Part shown: positions 32,427 through 42,189 of the stretch, piece after piece | Position numbering within the stretch: position 1 is the first letter of the stretch | How the letters are laid out: each line of letters opens with the position of its first letter | DNA from: Devosia nanyangense | Lineage (GTDB): Bacteria; Pseudomonadota; Alphaproteobacteria; Rhizobiales; Devosiaceae | DNA: 64,000 nucleotides | Assembly: GCA_016213505.1 (NCBI GenBank) | Contig: JACRAF010000038.1 | Location: forward strand, 1-64,000 | Direction of reading: 5' to 3' | The notes under the pieces: model-generated | The model's database searches: none | What the model was told of the DNA's origin: nothing | The model's input: only the letters and a program-made list of their open reading frames with translations | Made by a program: the position numbers and the translations under genes

Positions 32427-33944
32427 ATGTTCCGCCTCGATCCGACCCAAGCCGTACTGCACCACCTTTCGCGCAAGGCCGGCGCCGGCCCGAGTTCGCT
32501 CAGCCCCGAGGCGCGGCTGATCGTCGAGGCGCCGATCGAGCCGAGCTATTCGAGCGCTGTGATCATCGGCATCGCCCAGGTGATCGAGGGACTGCTGCTG
32601 GCGACGCTCGGCTTTGCCATTTTCGCCACCTATGTCGAGCCCGGCCAGAGCGCCATCTACCTGCCGACGATCCTGGTCACGACGCTGTTCGCCAACGTGC
32701 TGTTCAACGCGGCGCGGACCCACCGCATCATCGCCTACCGCACCGCCGTCCAGCAGGCCGGGCGCGTGCTCGCGGCATGGTCGCTGGTGTTCATCGTGCT
32801 GATGACGGCAGCCTTCCTGTTCAAGACATCCGAACTCGTGTCGCGGGTCTGGCTGGTCAGCTGGTACATCTCGGGCGGGCTGGTGCTGGTGCTGTTCCGA
32901 CTGTCGCTGCGCGCCATGGTCCTCGAATGGACCAAAGAGGGCCGGCTCAAGCGCCGCACAGTGATCGTCGGCGGCGGCCACGACGCCGAAGTGCTCATCG
33001 ACTCGATCACCAAGAGCGCCAGCTCCGACGTGCGCCTGCTCGGCCTGTTCGACGATCGCGACGATATCCGCTCGCCGGAATCGGTGGCGGGGCTCGCCAA
33101 GCTCGGGCGCATAGCGGACCTGCTCGAATTCGCCCGCCAGACGCGCGTCGACCTGGTGATCGTCTCGATGCCGCTCAGCGCCGAAAAGCGCGTCCTGGAG
33201 ATGCTGACGCAACTCTGGGTGCTGCCGGTCGACATCCGGCTCTCGGCGCATATGAGCAAGCTCCGCTTCACCTCGAAGGCCTATTCCTATGTCGGCGACG
33301 TGCCGGTGTTCGACATGGCCGACCGGCCGATCTCGGACTGGAACCTCGTTTTCAAATGGGTCTTCGACAAGCTGGTGGCGATCGCCGCGCTGATCCTGTT
33401 GGCGCCGGTGATGGTGGCCACGGCCATTGCCATCAAGCTCGACAGCCCGGGACCGGTGTTCTTCCGGCAGAAGCGGCAGGGGTTCAACAACGAGGAAATC
33501 GAGATCTACAAGTTCCGCTCGATGCGGACCGACATGGCCGACGCCACCGCGAGCAAGCTCGTCACCCGGGACGACCCGCGGGTGACCAAGGTCGGCAAGT
33601 TCATCCGCAAGACCTCGATCGACGAGCTGCCGCAGCTGTTCAACGTGCTGCGCGGCGAGCTGTCGATCGTCGGGCCGCGCCCGCATGCGCCGCAGGCCAA
33701 GGCCGACAATCTGCTCTACTACGAGGCCGTCGAGGGCTACTTCGCCCGCCACAAGGTGAAGCCGGGGATCACCGGCTGGGCCCAGATCCATGGCTGGCGC
33801 GGCGAGACCGATACCGTCGACAAGATCATGCAGAGAGTCCAGCACGACCTCTACTACATTGAAAAATGGTCGATTCTGCTCGATCTCTACATCGTGCTGA
33901 TGACCCCGTTCTCGCTCTTTTCGAAGTCCGAAAACGCCTATTGA
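32427..33944 (+). CDS. Undecaprenyl-phosphate sugar phosphotransferase (WcaJ-like)
   Basis: 505 residues of the polyisoprenyl-phosphate hexose-1-phosphate transferase family. Four N-terminal membrane helices (about 45-165), a CoA-binding-like domain (TVIVGGGHDAEVLIDS), a fifth membrane segment near 313-335, then the catalytic domain with FRQKRQGFNNEEIEIYKFRSM, KVGKFIRKTSIDELPQL, NVLRGELSIVGPRPHA and KPGITGWAQI. It starts repeat-unit assembly on the carrier lipid. Its stop overlaps the next ATG. Confidence 0.93.
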   Translation: MFRLDPTQAVLHHLSRKAGAGPSSLSPEARLIVEAPIEPSYSSAVIIGIAQVIEGLLLATLGFAIFATYVEPGQSAIYLPTILVTTLFANVLFNAARTHRIIAYRTAVQQAGRVLAAWSLVFIVLMTAAFLFKTSELVSRVWLVSWYISGGLVLVLFRLSLRAMVLEWTKEGRLKRRTVIVGGGHDAEVLIDSITKSASSDVRLLGLFDDRDDIRSPESVAGLAKLGRIADLLEFARQTRVDLVIVSMPLSAEKRVLEMLTQLWVLPVDIRLSAHMSKLRFTSKAYSYVGDVPVFDMADRPISDWNLVFKWVFDKLVAIAALILLAPVMVATAIAIKLDSPGPVFFRQKRQGFNNEEIEIYKFRSMRTDMADATASKLVTRDDPRVTKVGKFIRKTSIDELPQLFNVLRGELSIVGPRPHAPQAKADNLLYYEAVEGYFARHKVKPGITGWAQIHGWRGETDTVDKIMQRVQHDLYYIEKWSILLDLYIVLMTPFSLFSKSENAY

Positions 33945-35233
33945 TGAGTGTCGCCGATGCGAGGATCGGCGTCTCCGAGTGGTCGCGCGCCGCGGCGCGG
34001 GGCGGGAGCTATGTAAAGTCCCGTTCCAGCGCGCTGCTCGGCTGGCTGGTGGCCTTCTGGGTGTTTTCGGGCAGCGCGGTCATCACCGAGCCGTCGCCCT
34101 ATGAGCTGAGCTTCATGCTGGTGCTCGGGGTGTCGCTGTTTGCGGGCAGCTTTGCCTTCCACCGCTCGACGCTCGGGCTCATGGTGCTGTGGATGATGTT
34201 CATTCCGTTCGCCTTCATTGCGGCATTCCAGACGCGGTTCACGCCGCTGACCGACGCGTTGCTGTTCCAGGTGGTGACGATCTTCCTGTTCTTCACCAGC
34301 TACTGGGTGGCCAACTATGTCGCCCAGGCGCCGCAGGCGCGGATGCGGCTGATCGTGACGGCCTACACTGCCGCCGCGGTGGTCTCGGCGCTGCTGGGGA
34401 CGCTCGGTTACCTTGGGGTCATCCCCGGCCACGACCTGTTCACCCTCTACGGCCGCGCCAAGGCGCTGTTCAACGACCCCAACGTCTTCGGGCCGTTCCT
34501 GATCCTGCCCGCCATGTACGCCTTGCAGCGGACGCTGCTGGCCGCGCCGAAGCAGGCGGCATGGGCGGGCCTTGTCGTCATGGTGCTGGCGGTCGGCGTC
34601 TTCGCCAGTTTCTCGCGCGGCGCCTGGGGGCACCTCGCCGCCTCGGCGCTCATGGTCTACCTGCTCTGCTTCGTGTTCGTCGCCAATGCGCGCGAGCAGG
34701 TGCGGATGCTGATCCTGGCGCTGGTGGGCGCGATGCTGCTGGCGGTCGCCATCGGCGGCCTGCTGTCGATCCCCTCGGTGCAGCGGCTGTTCGAGGTGCG
34801 CGCCACGGCGCAGAACTACGACGAGGGCGACAGCGGCCGCTTTGGCCGGCAGGGCTATGCGTTCGAGCTGGCGATCGCCCACCCGCTGGGCCTCGGTCCG
34901 CTGGAATTCCGCAACCTGAGGATCAGGGAGGAACCGCACGACAGCTATGTCAACGTGCTGCACGTCTATGGCTGGGGCGGTGGGCTGATGTTCATCCTGT
35001 TCATTGGAACGACGATCTGGCGCGGCCTGAGATACGTCGTGCAGGGCTCGCCCAACCGGCTGCTACTGATCCCCCTGATCTCGGTGTTCGTTCCGCTCTC
35101 GATCGAGGCCGCGATCATCGACCTCGACCACTGGCGCCATTTCTTCCTCGTGGGCGGGCTGATCTGGGGCGTCACCGCCGCCTACCGTAAGACAGGACCG
35201 GGCGAAGAGACCCGGCTCGCCGCGCTGATCTAG
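33944..35233 (+). CDS. O-antigen ligase/polymerase family protein (Wzy-like)
   Basis: 429 residues from ATG 33944 (TGATG overlap with the previous gene), with about ten or more membrane helices and a large periplasmic loop containing GRFGRQGYAFELAIAHPLGLGPLEF and PHDSYVNVLHVYGW, the region conserved in Wzy/WaaL-type proteins (H-SY-N). Expected to polymerise repeat units in the periplasm. No Wzx flippase is present in the window, so it must be encoded elsewhere. Confidence 0.87.
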   Translation: MSVADARIGVSEWSRAAARGGSYVKSRSSALLGWLVAFWVFSGSAVITEPSPYELSFMLVLGVSLFAGSFAFHRSTLGLMVLWMMFIPFAFIAAFQTRFTPLTDALLFQVVTIFLFFTSYWVANYVAQAPQARMRLIVTAYTAAAVVSALLGTLGYLGVIPGHDLFTLYGRAKALFNDPNVFGPFLILPAMYALQRTLLAAPKQAAWAGLVVMVLAVGVFASFSRGAWGHLAASALMVYLLCFVFVANAREQVRMLILALVGAMLLAVAIGGLLSIPSVQRLFEVRATAQNYDEGDSGRFGRQGYAFELAIAHPLGLGPLEFRNLRIREEPHDSYVNVLHVYGWGGGLMFILFIGTTIWRGLRYVVQGSPNRLLLIPLISVFVPLSIEAAIIDLDHWRHFFLVGGLIWGVTAAYRKTGPGEETRLAALI

Positions 35234-35280
35234 AGTCAAGCCACTTGGCTCGCAGAAGCCGTCGGGTGACCGCTGTTGGC

Positions 35281-35513
35281 CAACTCAGCATCGCGTGCGC
35301 GCCTCCCAGGACGGGCAGCGTCTTGCCGTCCTTTTCCCCAAAGATCCCCGTGGTGACGGCACCGTCATCACTTGCTTCGTTCGTCCACACAAGGCGAGTG
35401 TGCGGTTTCACCTCGATGCACCTGCCGACGCCCCGGTGTCCTCGTGCTCCACGCCTTGGCATTTCCGGGCTCCAACGCTTCGACATTTTGCTGGGCCCTT
35501 GCATAGCTTTCAA
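35281..35513 (-). pseudogene. AHSA1/SRPBCC-domain protein remnant
   Basis: On the minus strand the frame reads CIEVKPHTRLVWTNEASDDG, then AVTT and EKDGKTLPVL, which matches the core of AHSA1-like SRPBCC proteins (E--PH-RLVWTNE---DGAVTTVTFEEK-GKTLLV). The start of the domain is missing, and after KTLPV the frame diverges into unrelated residues. It is therefore a broken fragment in the 370-bp gap between the Wzy-like gene and fabA. No other gene is seen in this gap. Confidence 0.55.
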
Positions 35514-35603
35514 CCTGATGCCACTCGTGCGAGCGAGGCTCTAGGTGGACGTTCGGCGGTCTAGCGGCGATCCTCGCTGTGTGCGCTATCTGGAAGGACT
35601 CAT

Positions 35604-36137
35604 TTGACCGTGGCGAACCCGCACGATTTCCACACTCCGAAGTCCAGCTATTCTAGGGAGGAATTGCTCCAGTCCGCCCGAGGCGGCTATTTTGGTCCTG
35701 GCAACGCACAACTCCCTGCGCCGCCGATGCTGATGATGGACCGTATCACTGAGATCAGCCTGGATGGCGGCGAGTTTGGCAAAGGTCACGTCGTTGCTGA
35801 GCTAGACGTAACGCCCGACCTCTGGTTCTTCACCTGCCACTTCATCGGTGACCCGGTGATGCCTGGGTGCTTGGGCCTAGACGCCATGTGGCAGATCACG
35901 GGCTATTGGCTCGGTTGGTCTGGCTCGTCAGGCAAGGGGCGCGCCATAGGCGGCGAGGTCAACTTCCGGGGCCACGTTACCCCCGATACGCGCCTCGTGC
36001 GCTATGAAGTGAATCTCAAGCAGGTCCGACGCGGTAAGCTGGCCTTGGGCCTGGCCCAAGGTCGATTGTTCGCGGATGGAGTCTGCGTCTATACGGCCAG
36101 TAATCTCAAGGTTGGCATGATCGCATCAGCCCAGTGA
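35604..36137 (+). CDS. fabA: 3-hydroxydecanoyl-ACP dehydratase
   Basis: 177 residues, TTG start with GGAAGGA upstream (a GTG two codons on is the alternative). The FabA signature is complete: [18 protein letters not shown], the catalytic His 79 in [21 protein letters not shown] with Asp 93. It dehydrates and isomerises C10 intermediates to make unsaturated fatty acids. In relatives fabA lies beside fabB; here it is alone, next to a pseudogene scrap, with lower GC than neighbours. It could be an extra copy acquired later. Confidence 0.92.
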   Translation: MTVANPHDFHTPKSSYSREELLQSARGGYFGPGNAQLPAPPMLMMDRITEISLDGGEFGKGHVVAELDVTPDLWFFTCHFIGDPVMPGCLGLDAMWQITGYWLGWSGSSGKGRAIGGEVNFRGHVTPDTRLVRYEVNLKQVRRGKLALGLAQGRLFADGVCVYTASNLKVGMIASAQ

Positions 36138-36199
36138 GGCGCGCCCTCGCGGCGTCGAGCAATATCGAGAAGGATTCGATCTACGTGGCGCCGTGATTT

Positions 36200-36231
36200 C
36201 AGACGTCGGCCGGAGGACCTGCCGACGTCTG
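36200..36231. terminator. Hairpin between fabA and a convergent gene
   Basis: An 11-bp perfect inverted repeat (CAGACGTCGGC / GCCGACGTCTG) with a 10-nt loop lies 62 bp after the fabA stop and 33 bp after the stop of the convergent gene. Likely a shared terminator, though U-tracts are weak. Confidence 0.5.
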
Positions 36232-36264
36232 ATCTTGCTTACCGGGGCACGGTGCCGCGGGCGC

Positions 36265-36666
36265 CTAAAGCTTGCGGCCCTGCAACGTCACCACCGCCGT
36301 GCCACCGCCGAGCAGCTTGTTGTAGGTCATCTCGACCCGGCGGATATGGCGCGCGGCGCCGGGCAGGTTGATGACGCGGCTTGCCGTGCCCGGCAGGAAC
36401 AGGAAGCGAATGGGCACGTCGTAGCTGGTGCCGTTGGAGAAGGTGATGTGCAGATCGTGCAGGAACACGGTGTTGCCGGTCACCACGATGCGGATGTCGG
36501 TGTAGAGCCCCGCCCCTGCCCCGACCCGGATGGTGTCGTGGTCGTAGAGCAGATTGACCGTGCGCGAGCCCAGAACGACCCAAGTCGCGGCCCAGGCCAC
36601 GGCAGGTGCGGCGACGGCAACAAGGCCGGCGGCCAGGCCGGCAAGCAGACTGCGGCGAGATAGCAT
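36265..36666 (-). CDS. Tat-exported small protein, DUF2541-like
   Basis: 133 residues starting MLSRRSLLAGLAAG, a twin-arginine signal (SRRSLL) with cleavage near AWA at 24-26. The mature part reads WVVLGSRTVNLLYDHDTIRVG, then DLHITFSNGTSYDVPIR and ARHIRRVEMTY, resembling exported proteins with a DUF2541-type beta fold. Function unknown; periplasmic. Confidence 0.6.
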   Translation of the reverse strand: MLSRRSLLAGLAAGLVAVAAPAVAWAATWVVLGSRTVNLLYDHDTIRVGAGAGLYTDIRIVVTGNTVFLHDLHITFSNGTSYDVPIRFLFLPGTASRVINLPGAARHIRRVEMTYNKLLGGGTAVVTLQGRKL

Positions 36667-36739
36667 GATTGTCTCCCGAAGATGACGCTGACCGGGCAAG
36701 GCTAAGCCCGCGGCCGGGCGAAGGCAACGGGAGCGATGA

Positions 36740-37174
36740 TCAGCCTCTGACGCAATCGGCGGCCGGCGCGACGGCGATCTCGGCGGCTTCGTGCGGGTCG
36801 TAGTGGTAGGAGAACACCCGCGCGTCGGTGACCGCCACGAGGCTCAGGCCGTCGCCATAGAGGTTGATGGCGATGCGCAGTTGGACGATGGGCGCCCAGG
36901 CGCATCTCCGCGCGGCGGCGAGGTCAGCGGACGGCCTCTCGGGCACGGCGACGGAGGCGAGCCCCTGCTTCACAAGCTCGGCGGCGACCGCATCGCGCAA
37001 CGGCGCGAACACCTCGTCCCGCGCGAAATAGTTGCCGTGGGCGGAGGCGTAGGCCGCGGCGCCGGCATAGGCGGCGCGCACGGCGCGTTCGAGGTCGGCG
37101 TCGCTGGCCGCAACGGACGATCCCGCCGCGAGCAGAGCCGCTATCGTGCCGATCACCGGCGACCGCAATGCCAT
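36740..37174 (-). CDS. Exported hypothetical protein
   Basis: 144 residues from ATG 37174 (GGGAG upstream). The open frame continues upstream into the tRNA gene, which is not coding. Signal peptide about 1-23 (IAALLAAGSSVAA). The mature part has an Ala/Tyr-rich helix with NYFARDEVFAPLRDAVAAEL and a single pair of Cys residues (in RRCAW and near the C-terminus) that could form a disulphide. No family recognised. Confidence 0.6.
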   Translation of the reverse strand: MALRSPVIGTIAALLAAGSSVAASDADLERAVRAAYAGAAAYASAHGNYFARDEVFAPLRDAVAAELVKQGLASVAVPERPSADLAAARRCAWAPIVQLRIAINLYGDGLSLVAVTDARVFSYHYDPHEAAEIAVAPAADCVRG

Positions 37175-37209
37175 AAAATCTCCCACGGCCCGGACCGAGC
37201 GGGAGGGAA

Positions 37210-37286
37210 TGGTCGGAGTGACAGGATTTGAACCTGCGACCCTTTGTCCCCCAGACAAATGCGCTACCAGGCTGCGCTACACCCCG
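37210..37286 (-). tRNA. tRNA-Pro(GGG)
   Basis: Read on the minus strand, a 77-nt cloverleaf: acceptor CGGGGTG pairs with CACTCCG, the D arm contains AGCCTGGTAGC, the anticodon stem TTTGT/ACAAA frames the loop CTGGGGG (anticodon GGG), T-arm GCAGGTTCAAATCCTGT, discriminator A and an encoded CCA. It sits just upstream (minus strand) of an exported-protein gene and downstream of the MerR gene, its usual place in Hyphomicrobiales. Confidence 0.96.
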
Positions 37287-37390
37287 ACACGGGGGGTTAT
37301 CTAGTCGGTTGAAGGGAGCGTGGCAACCCTCGCGACGAGCCGCCGGCGTCTTGTGTGCGCGGCACGGCCCGGGCCGGCTGCGGCGCCGCT

Positions 37391-37852
37391 CTATTCGCGC
37401 GCCCGCTCCAGGATTCGCTTGCATTCGAACAGGTCGCGCAGCACGGCGTTGAGCCGTTCGCGATCGGCATCGTCGATCCGAACGTCGCGGCTGGGAGGCA
37501 CGTCCTCGGCGATGATCTCGACGGTGTCCTCGCCCTCCTCGGCCTCATCCGGGCCGGGTGGCGGCAGCGCCTCGACAGGACTGCCATTGCCGATGGCCGC
37601 GACGTGACGCGCGCCATGATCCTTGAGGATCTTCTGGACACCCTTGATGGTGAACCCCTGGTCGTAGAGCAGGTGGCGGATGCCCTTGAGCAGGAGCACA
37701 TCCTCGGGCCGATAATAGCGACGGCCGCCGCCCCGCTTCAGCGGCTTGATGGTCGAAAACCGCGTCTCCCAGAAACGCAGAACGTGCTGGGGCAGGTCGA
37801 GCTCATCGGCAGCTTCAGAGATCGTGCGGAAGGCGTCGGGAGATTTATCCAC
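37391..37852 (-). CDS. MerR-family transcriptional regulator
   Basis: 153 residues. The MerR winged helix is at about 8-75 ([43 protein letters not shown]). The tail is acidic and lacks metal-binding cysteines. A gene of this type follows ihfA throughout the order; its targets are unknown. It starts 24 bp after the ihfA stop, so the pair is likely cotranscribed. Confidence 0.88.
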   Translation of the reverse strand: MDKSPDAFRTISEAADELDLPQHVLRFWETRFSTIKPLKRGGGRRYYRPEDVLLLKGIRHLLYDQGFTIKGVQKILKDHGARHVAAIGNGSPVEALPPPGPDEAEEGEDTVEIIAEDVPPSRDVRIDDADRERLNAVLRDLFECKRILERARE

Positions 37853-37876
37853 CCCGAATCCTCTCAGGAGAAAGTC

Positions 37877-38188
37877 TTATTTTCCAGCACGAACCATAGA
37901 TTTGTTGATCTTGGATTTCAACACGTTGCTGGGTTTGAACACCAGAACCTGCCGCGGCAGGATGGGGACTTCCTCGCCGGTCTTGGGGTTGCGGCCGATG
38001 CGCTGGTTCTTGGAGCGCACCTGGAACGAGCCGAACGAGCTGAGCTTGACGTTCTCGCCGGCGACCAGGGCGTCGCCGATCAGCGCGAGGAAGCGCTCCA
38101 CCAGCTCGGCGGATTCGGTACGCGAGAGCCCAACCGACTCATAGACCGCTTCGGCCAGGTCGGCCCGCGTGACTGTCTTTTGGGCCAT
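37877..38188 (-). CDS. ihfA: Integration host factor subunit alpha
   Basis: 103 residues from ATG 38188. [43 protein letters not shown], the DNA-intercalating arm with [20 protein letters not shown], and [11 protein letters not shown] are the IHF-alpha pattern. It forms a heterodimer with IHF-beta and bends DNA sharply. Confidence 0.95.
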   Translation of the reverse strand: MAQKTVTRADLAEAVYESVGLSRTESAELVERFLALIGDALVAGENVKLSSFGSFQVRSKNQRIGRNPKTGEEVPILPRQVLVFKPSNVLKSKINKSMVRAGK

Positions 38189-38326
38189 GCATTTCCCCCG
38201 TTCCGCCAAACTGGGCCGCAGTCCCGTCAGGCGCCCCCGCCCCGAGATATGATGAAGACTAACGCGGCGCACCGCGACTGGCAATCTGGCTTAACAATCA
38301 AAGGCTAGACAGATTCGAGCAGTCGG

Positions 38327-38857
38327 TTATGCGCGGCGCGGCCGCTCGAGCAGAACGATTGGCGTACCGTTGTAGGCCGAGCGCGCGAATTCGCGGAATC
38401 CGAGTTTGCCCGCAACCCGCAGCGAAGCGGCATTGTCTTCATCGACGATACAGGTGAGGCGCTCGCCTTTGCCGTTCTCCGCAGCCCAGCCAAGGGCAGC
38501 GCGCATCGCTTCCTCGGCGAGGCCCTGGCCGTGCATGGCGGAGGTGAGGCCCCAGCCGCATTCCATGGTTCCTTCGAGCGACGGCGTGATCGCACGGCGC
38601 GCCTCGTGAAAGCCCGCTTCGCCGGCATAGGCACCCGTTTCGCGATGCTCGAGCGCGAAAAACCCAAAGCCCATCGCGTGCCACATGCCGATCTGGCGAA
38701 TGAAGCGGCCCCAGGAGGCCTCGCGCGTGAAGGGCACGCCGCCGATGAAGCGGACGACGGCGGGATCGGCCCACATTGCGACGTAGTCGTCGAAATCCTC
38801 GAGACGGTAGGGGCGTAGCCGGAGCCGCGCCGTCTCGAGCGTCGGAATGACCGTCAC
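38327..38857 (-). CDS. GNAT-family N-acetyltransferase (RimJ-like)
   Basis: 176 residues from GTG 38857, with GGAG 8 nt upstream. TARLRLRPYRLEDFDDYVAMW at the N-terminus, ECGWGLTSAMHGQGLAEEAM as the acetyl-CoA pyrophosphate loop (Q/R-G-x-G/A type) and DEDNAASLRVAGKLGF near the end are typical of GNAT enzymes of the RimJ/Acetyltransf_3 group. Substrate unknown. It sits between fabH and ihfA, which are neighbours in many relatives, so it may be an insertion. Confidence 0.85.
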   Translation of the reverse strand: MTVIPTLETARLRLRPYRLEDFDDYVAMWADPAVVRFIGGVPFTREASWGRFIRQIGMWHAMGFGFFALEHRETGAYAGEAGFHEARRAITPSLEGTMECGWGLTSAMHGQGLAEEAMRAALGWAAENGKGERLTCIVDEDNAASLRVAGKLGFREFARSAYNGTPIVLLERPRRA

Positions 38858-38886
38858 GTGAGGATCTCCTTGCCGCGCTTCGCACT

Positions 38887-39852
38887 TTACCAGCGAATGA
38901 GCGAGGCGCCCCAGGTGAAGCCGCCGCCCATCGCTTCGAGCATCACCAAGTCGCCGCGCTTGATGCGCCCGTCGCCCACCGCCTCGGCGAGCGCCAGCGG
39001 CACGGAAGCGGCGGAGGTGTTGGCGTGGCGGTCGACGGTGATGATGACCTTTTCGGGCGGGATATGGAGTTTTTCGCCGGCGCCCTGGATGATTCTGAGG
39101 TTGGCCTGGTGCGGCACGAACCAGTCGAGGTCCTTGACCGTATAGCCGGTGGCGCTGAGGACATTTTCGACCACGTCGGTGATCTTGCCGACGGCGTGGC
39201 GGAAGACTTCCTTGCCCTCCATGTGGATGTGCCCGATCGTCTGGGTGGTCGACGGCCCGCCGGTGGTGTTGAGCTTGTCGGCGAAGTGTCCGTCGGAGCG
39301 CAGCGAGGAGGCGAGGATGCCGTGTTCGCCGTCGCCGCCCAGTTCGAGCACCGCGGCCCCTGCCCCGTCGCCGAACAGCACGCAGGTGGTGCGGTCGGTC
39401 CAATCGAGGATACGGGTAGCGGTTTCGGCGCCGATCACCAACGCGCGCCGGGCCATGCCGCTCTTGAGAAACGAGTCGGCGGTGACAAGGCCATAGAGGA
39501 AGCCCGAGCAAACGGCCTGGATGTCGAAGGCGGCGCCGTGATGGAGGCCGAGCTTCTGCTGGACGATGGCGGCCGTGGCCGGGAACGTCAGGTCGGGCGT
39601 GGTGGTCGCGACGATGATGAGGTCGATATCGGCCTGCGCCAATCTTGCGTTGTCGAGGGCGCGGCGCGCCGCGTGCACGGCCAGATCGGAGGTGAACTCC
39701 CCCTCGGCGGCGACGTGGCGCTGCTTGATGCCGACACGCTGCTGGATCCACTCGTCGGAGGTGTCGACGGTCTTGGACAATTCCTCATTGGTGACAATTC
39801 GCGCAGGCAGATAGCCGCCGACGCCACGCACGATGGACCGCAGGGTACTCAC
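38887..39852 (-). CDS. fabH: Beta-ketoacyl-ACP synthase III
   Basis: 321 residues with the full catalytic triad context: Cys 115 in [10 protein letters not shown], His in VPHQANLRI and Asn in RHANTSAAS. Also [10 protein letters not shown] and the closing [13 protein letters not shown]. It condenses acetyl-CoA with malonyl-ACP to start fatty-acid synthesis. It overlaps the plsX stop by 4 bp. Confidence 0.97.
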   Translation of the reverse strand: MSTLRSIVRGVGGYLPARIVTNEELSKTVDTSDEWIQQRVGIKQRHVAAEGEFTSDLAVHAARRALDNARLAQADIDLIIVATTTPDLTFPATAAIVQQKLGLHHGAAFDIQAVCSGFLYGLVTADSFLKSGMARRALVIGAETATRILDWTDRTTCVLFGDGAGAAVLELGGDGEHGILASSLRSDGHFADKLNTTGGPSTTQTIGHIHMEGKEVFRHAVGKITDVVENVLSATGYTVKDLDWFVPHQANLRIIQGAGEKLHIPPEKVIITVDRHANTSAASVPLALAEAVGDGRIKRGDLVMLEAMGGGFTWGASLIRW

Positions 39853-40919
39853 GCGGGATTCGCCTCTCTGTCGTTGGGAACGGGGGGCGCCGCCGGGAGC
39901 GTGGGGAACCGCCTCATGCCTTCGCTGATCTTGTCGATAAGCCGGCCCCGCGCCATCTCGTAGGCGAGGCCGAGCGCACTCTGATAGCCGATTTCGTCGG
40001 TGCCGCCATGGCTCTTGATGACGATACCGTTGAGCCCGAGGAAGACCCCGCCATTGACGTTGCGCGGATCGAGCTTGCGGCGGATGGCGTTGAGCGCCTT
40101 ACCGGCCAGCAGCGCGCCGAGGGTCGAGAAGATGTCGGCCCTGAGCGCATCGCGCAGATAGGAGCCGACCTGCCGCGCGGTGCCCTCGGCGGTCTTCAGC
40201 GCGATATTGCCGGTAAAACCCTCGGTGACGATGACGTCGACGGTACCCTTGCCGATGTCGTCGCCCTCGACGAAGCCGTGATAGATGAAGCCTGCGCCGC
40301 TGGCGGCGGCGAGCGTCGCGGCGGCTTCCTTGACCTCGTCGTGGCCCTTCATCTCCTCGGTGCCGACATTGAGCAGACCGATGCTCGGCGTCTCCTGGTC
40401 GAACAGGGCACGGGCGAGCGCCGCGCCGAGGATCGAGAAATCGACCAGTTGCTTGGCGTCGCCGCCGATGGTCGCGCCGACATCGAGGACGATGATGTCG
40501 GCCCTCAGCGTCGGCCCGATGGCGGCGATCGCCGGACGCGAAATACCCTCGATCGGCCGCAGGCAAAAGGTCGCCATGGCCATCAGCGCGCCGGTATTGC
40601 CACCGGAGACGGTGACGTCGGCCTCGCCGTCCTTGACCGATTGCAGCGCCGCCCACATCGACGATTTGCCTTTGCCCTTGCGGAGGGCGCTCGAGGGCTT
40701 TTCGTCCATGGCGATGACCGAGTCGCAATGGATGATTCTGGAGACCGGCTTCAGCTCGGGGAATTTGTCGAGCAGCGGCGCCAGCTCGGCCTCGCGGCCG
40801 TGAAACAGGAAGCGGATGTTGCGTCTCTCGCGCAAGGCAAGCCACGCACCGTGGATCGCCACCTGCGGGCCGATGTCACCGCCCATGGCGTCGACAGAGA
40901 TGCGAATGGGATCAGCCAT
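39849..40919 (-). CDS. plsX: Phosphate acyltransferase PlsX
   Basis: 356 residues: [19 protein letters not shown] at the start, then [45 protein letters not shown] and [19 protein letters not shown]. Makes acyl-phosphate from acyl-ACP for phospholipid synthesis. First partner of fabH in the usual plsX-fabH pair. Complete. Confidence 0.97.
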   Translation of the reverse strand: MADPIRISVDAMGGDIGPQVAIHGAWLALRERRNIRFLFHGREAELAPLLDKFPELKPVSRIIHCDSVIAMDEKPSSALRKGKGKSSMWAALQSVKDGEADVTVSGGNTGALMAMATFCLRPIEGISRPAIAAIGPTLRADIIVLDVGATIGGDAKQLVDFSILGAALARALFDQETPSIGLLNVGTEEMKGHDEVKEAAATLAAASGAGFIYHGFVEGDDIGKGTVDVIVTEGFTGNIALKTAEGTARQVGSYLRDALRADIFSTLGALLAGKALNAIRRKLDPRNVNGGVFLGLNGIVIKSHGGTDEIGYQSALGLAYEMARGRLIDKISEGMRRFPTLPAAPPVPNDREANPA

Positions 40920-41001
40920 GGTTTCCGTTGTGGACCCGCCGCCCGGGCGAAATGCACCTTAATCAAACGCCCCCGCGGTGCAAGGGCGGCCCGTTTCGGA
41001 C

Positions 41002-41550
41002 CTATTTGTCTTCCCGCTTCAGTGCCTTGAGGGCGGCAAAGGGAGACTCTTCGGGCAAATCAGGCGCGAGGCCAAGGTCCTCAAGGCTCTCGCCGGGCGC
41101 CCTGGGATAGAGGTCGACGGCAAGCGCGAGCGTTTCGACGATGAGGTCGGTGAGATCGGCCTCGGGGCCTTCGAAATGGTCGGGGATGTCATCGCCCTCG
41201 AGATCGACGAAGATCTCGGTGTTGGCGGCTGCGGCGAAGTCCTTCTCACCGCCCGGCAGGAAGATGCGGTCGATGGGCTCGGCGAGCTGCTGGCGAACCG
41301 GTTCGAGGGTCACCACGGAAGGCTGGGTGACCTCGCCGGTCAGCCGGCCGGTGACGCGGATGCCGCCGCGGAATTTCACTGCGTGCAGCGTGACCTGGAG
41401 CTGGTCGAGGGACGTGACACCAAGCTGGACGGCGATGGCGGCGCGTTCCTCGTCACCAGGAGCGATGCTCACGTCGCGTCCGGTGACTGGCATCGAATCG
41501 AGCCGGATGCTCGCGCCGGCCAGATGCAGCTGCTGCGGGGGCCGGCGCAT
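41002..41550 (-). CDS. DUF177 (YceD-like) protein
   Basis: 182 residues from ATG 41550, which overlaps the stop of the bc1-chaperone gene by one base. AIAVQLGVTSLDQLQVTLHA, GGIRVTGRLTGEVTQPSVVTL and the C-terminal acidic ...VETLALAVDLYPRAPGESL / ESPFAALKALK match the DUF177 family, which in other bacteria affects 23S rRNA accumulation. The usual paired cysteines of YceD are missing here (VTQPSVVTLEPV), as is common in alphaproteobacteria. Confidence 0.85.
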   Translation of the reverse strand: MRRPPQQLHLAGASIRLDSMPVTGRDVSIAPGDEERAAIAVQLGVTSLDQLQVTLHAVKFRGGIRVTGRLTGEVTQPSVVTLEPVRQQLAEPIDRIFLPGGEKDFAAAANTEIFVDLEGDDIPDHFEGPEADLTDLIVETLALAVDLYPRAPGESLEDLGLAPDLPEESPFAALKALKREDK

Positions 41551-42071
41551 CAGGCGGCCGCGTCCGTGCGCCGGCCGGCGACGAGGGTCCCGGTGGGCTC
41601 GGCGGCGAGCGCCGACGCCTCGGCGCAAAGGTAGGCGGCAAGCGGAGCAGCGCCGGCCGTGGCAGCACCGCCATAGACGTTTTTGACCAGCACGGCCTCG
41701 ACTGCTGCTGCATCGCCGGTGTCGAGCACTTCAGCCAGGACGTCGACGAGGCCATAGAAGATGTTGCCCATGGTCTTGACCTTGCGCGGCACGCCGAGGT
41801 CGGTGACCCCCAGTTCGCGCAGCGAGCGGTCCATGTCGCGGAAGAACAGATCGACCAGCGCCTGGGTGAAGGCCTGCGCCTCGGGCGCGCCCTTGAGGCG
41901 GCGCAGCAACAGCGCCAGATGCAGCGAGATCATGTCGAAGCGCCCGGTCACGGTGTCGGGCACGCCCCAATCGGCGTAGAAGACCGGTCGCCGGGATTGC
42001 GCCACAATGGACCGGTACGCCTCGTAGGCGGCGTCGGGCGCGGGCGATTTGCGGAAAAGATTGAAAATCAT
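41550..42071 (-). CDS. Ubiquinol-cytochrome c chaperone (CBP3-like)
   Basis: 173 residues from ATG 42071 (another ATG lies two codons upstream, but the GGAG is better spaced for this one). YEAYRSIVAQSRRPVFYADWGVPDTVTGRFDMISLHLALLL is the CBP3/UQCC1 core, followed by FFRDMDRSLRELGVTDLGVPRKVKTMGNIFYGL. It assists assembly of the cytochrome bc1 complex. The quoted pieces fit full length. Confidence 0.9.
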   Translation of the reverse strand: MIFNLFRKSPAPDAAYEAYRSIVAQSRRPVFYADWGVPDTVTGRFDMISLHLALLLRRLKGAPEAQAFTQALVDLFFRDMDRSLRELGVTDLGVPRKVKTMGNIFYGLVDVLAEVLDTGDAAAVEAVLVKNVYGGAATAGAAPLAAYLCAEASALAAEPTGTLVAGRRTDAAA

Positions 42072-42189
42072 GGGCATGGCTCCACGGCGACAGCGGCCGG
42101 GGCGGTTCGAGCCAGCTTGCCAGCCGGCGTCATTGGCAGCTAAACAATCCGGCGCTTTGCCGCGCGCCGCGTCTTAGTCGAGAGACATC

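Noticed and set aside
37175..37258. N-terminal extension of the exported-protein frame at 36740
   Set aside because: These codons run through the tRNA-Pro gene; the ATG at 37174 has a ribosome site and a signal peptide right after it.
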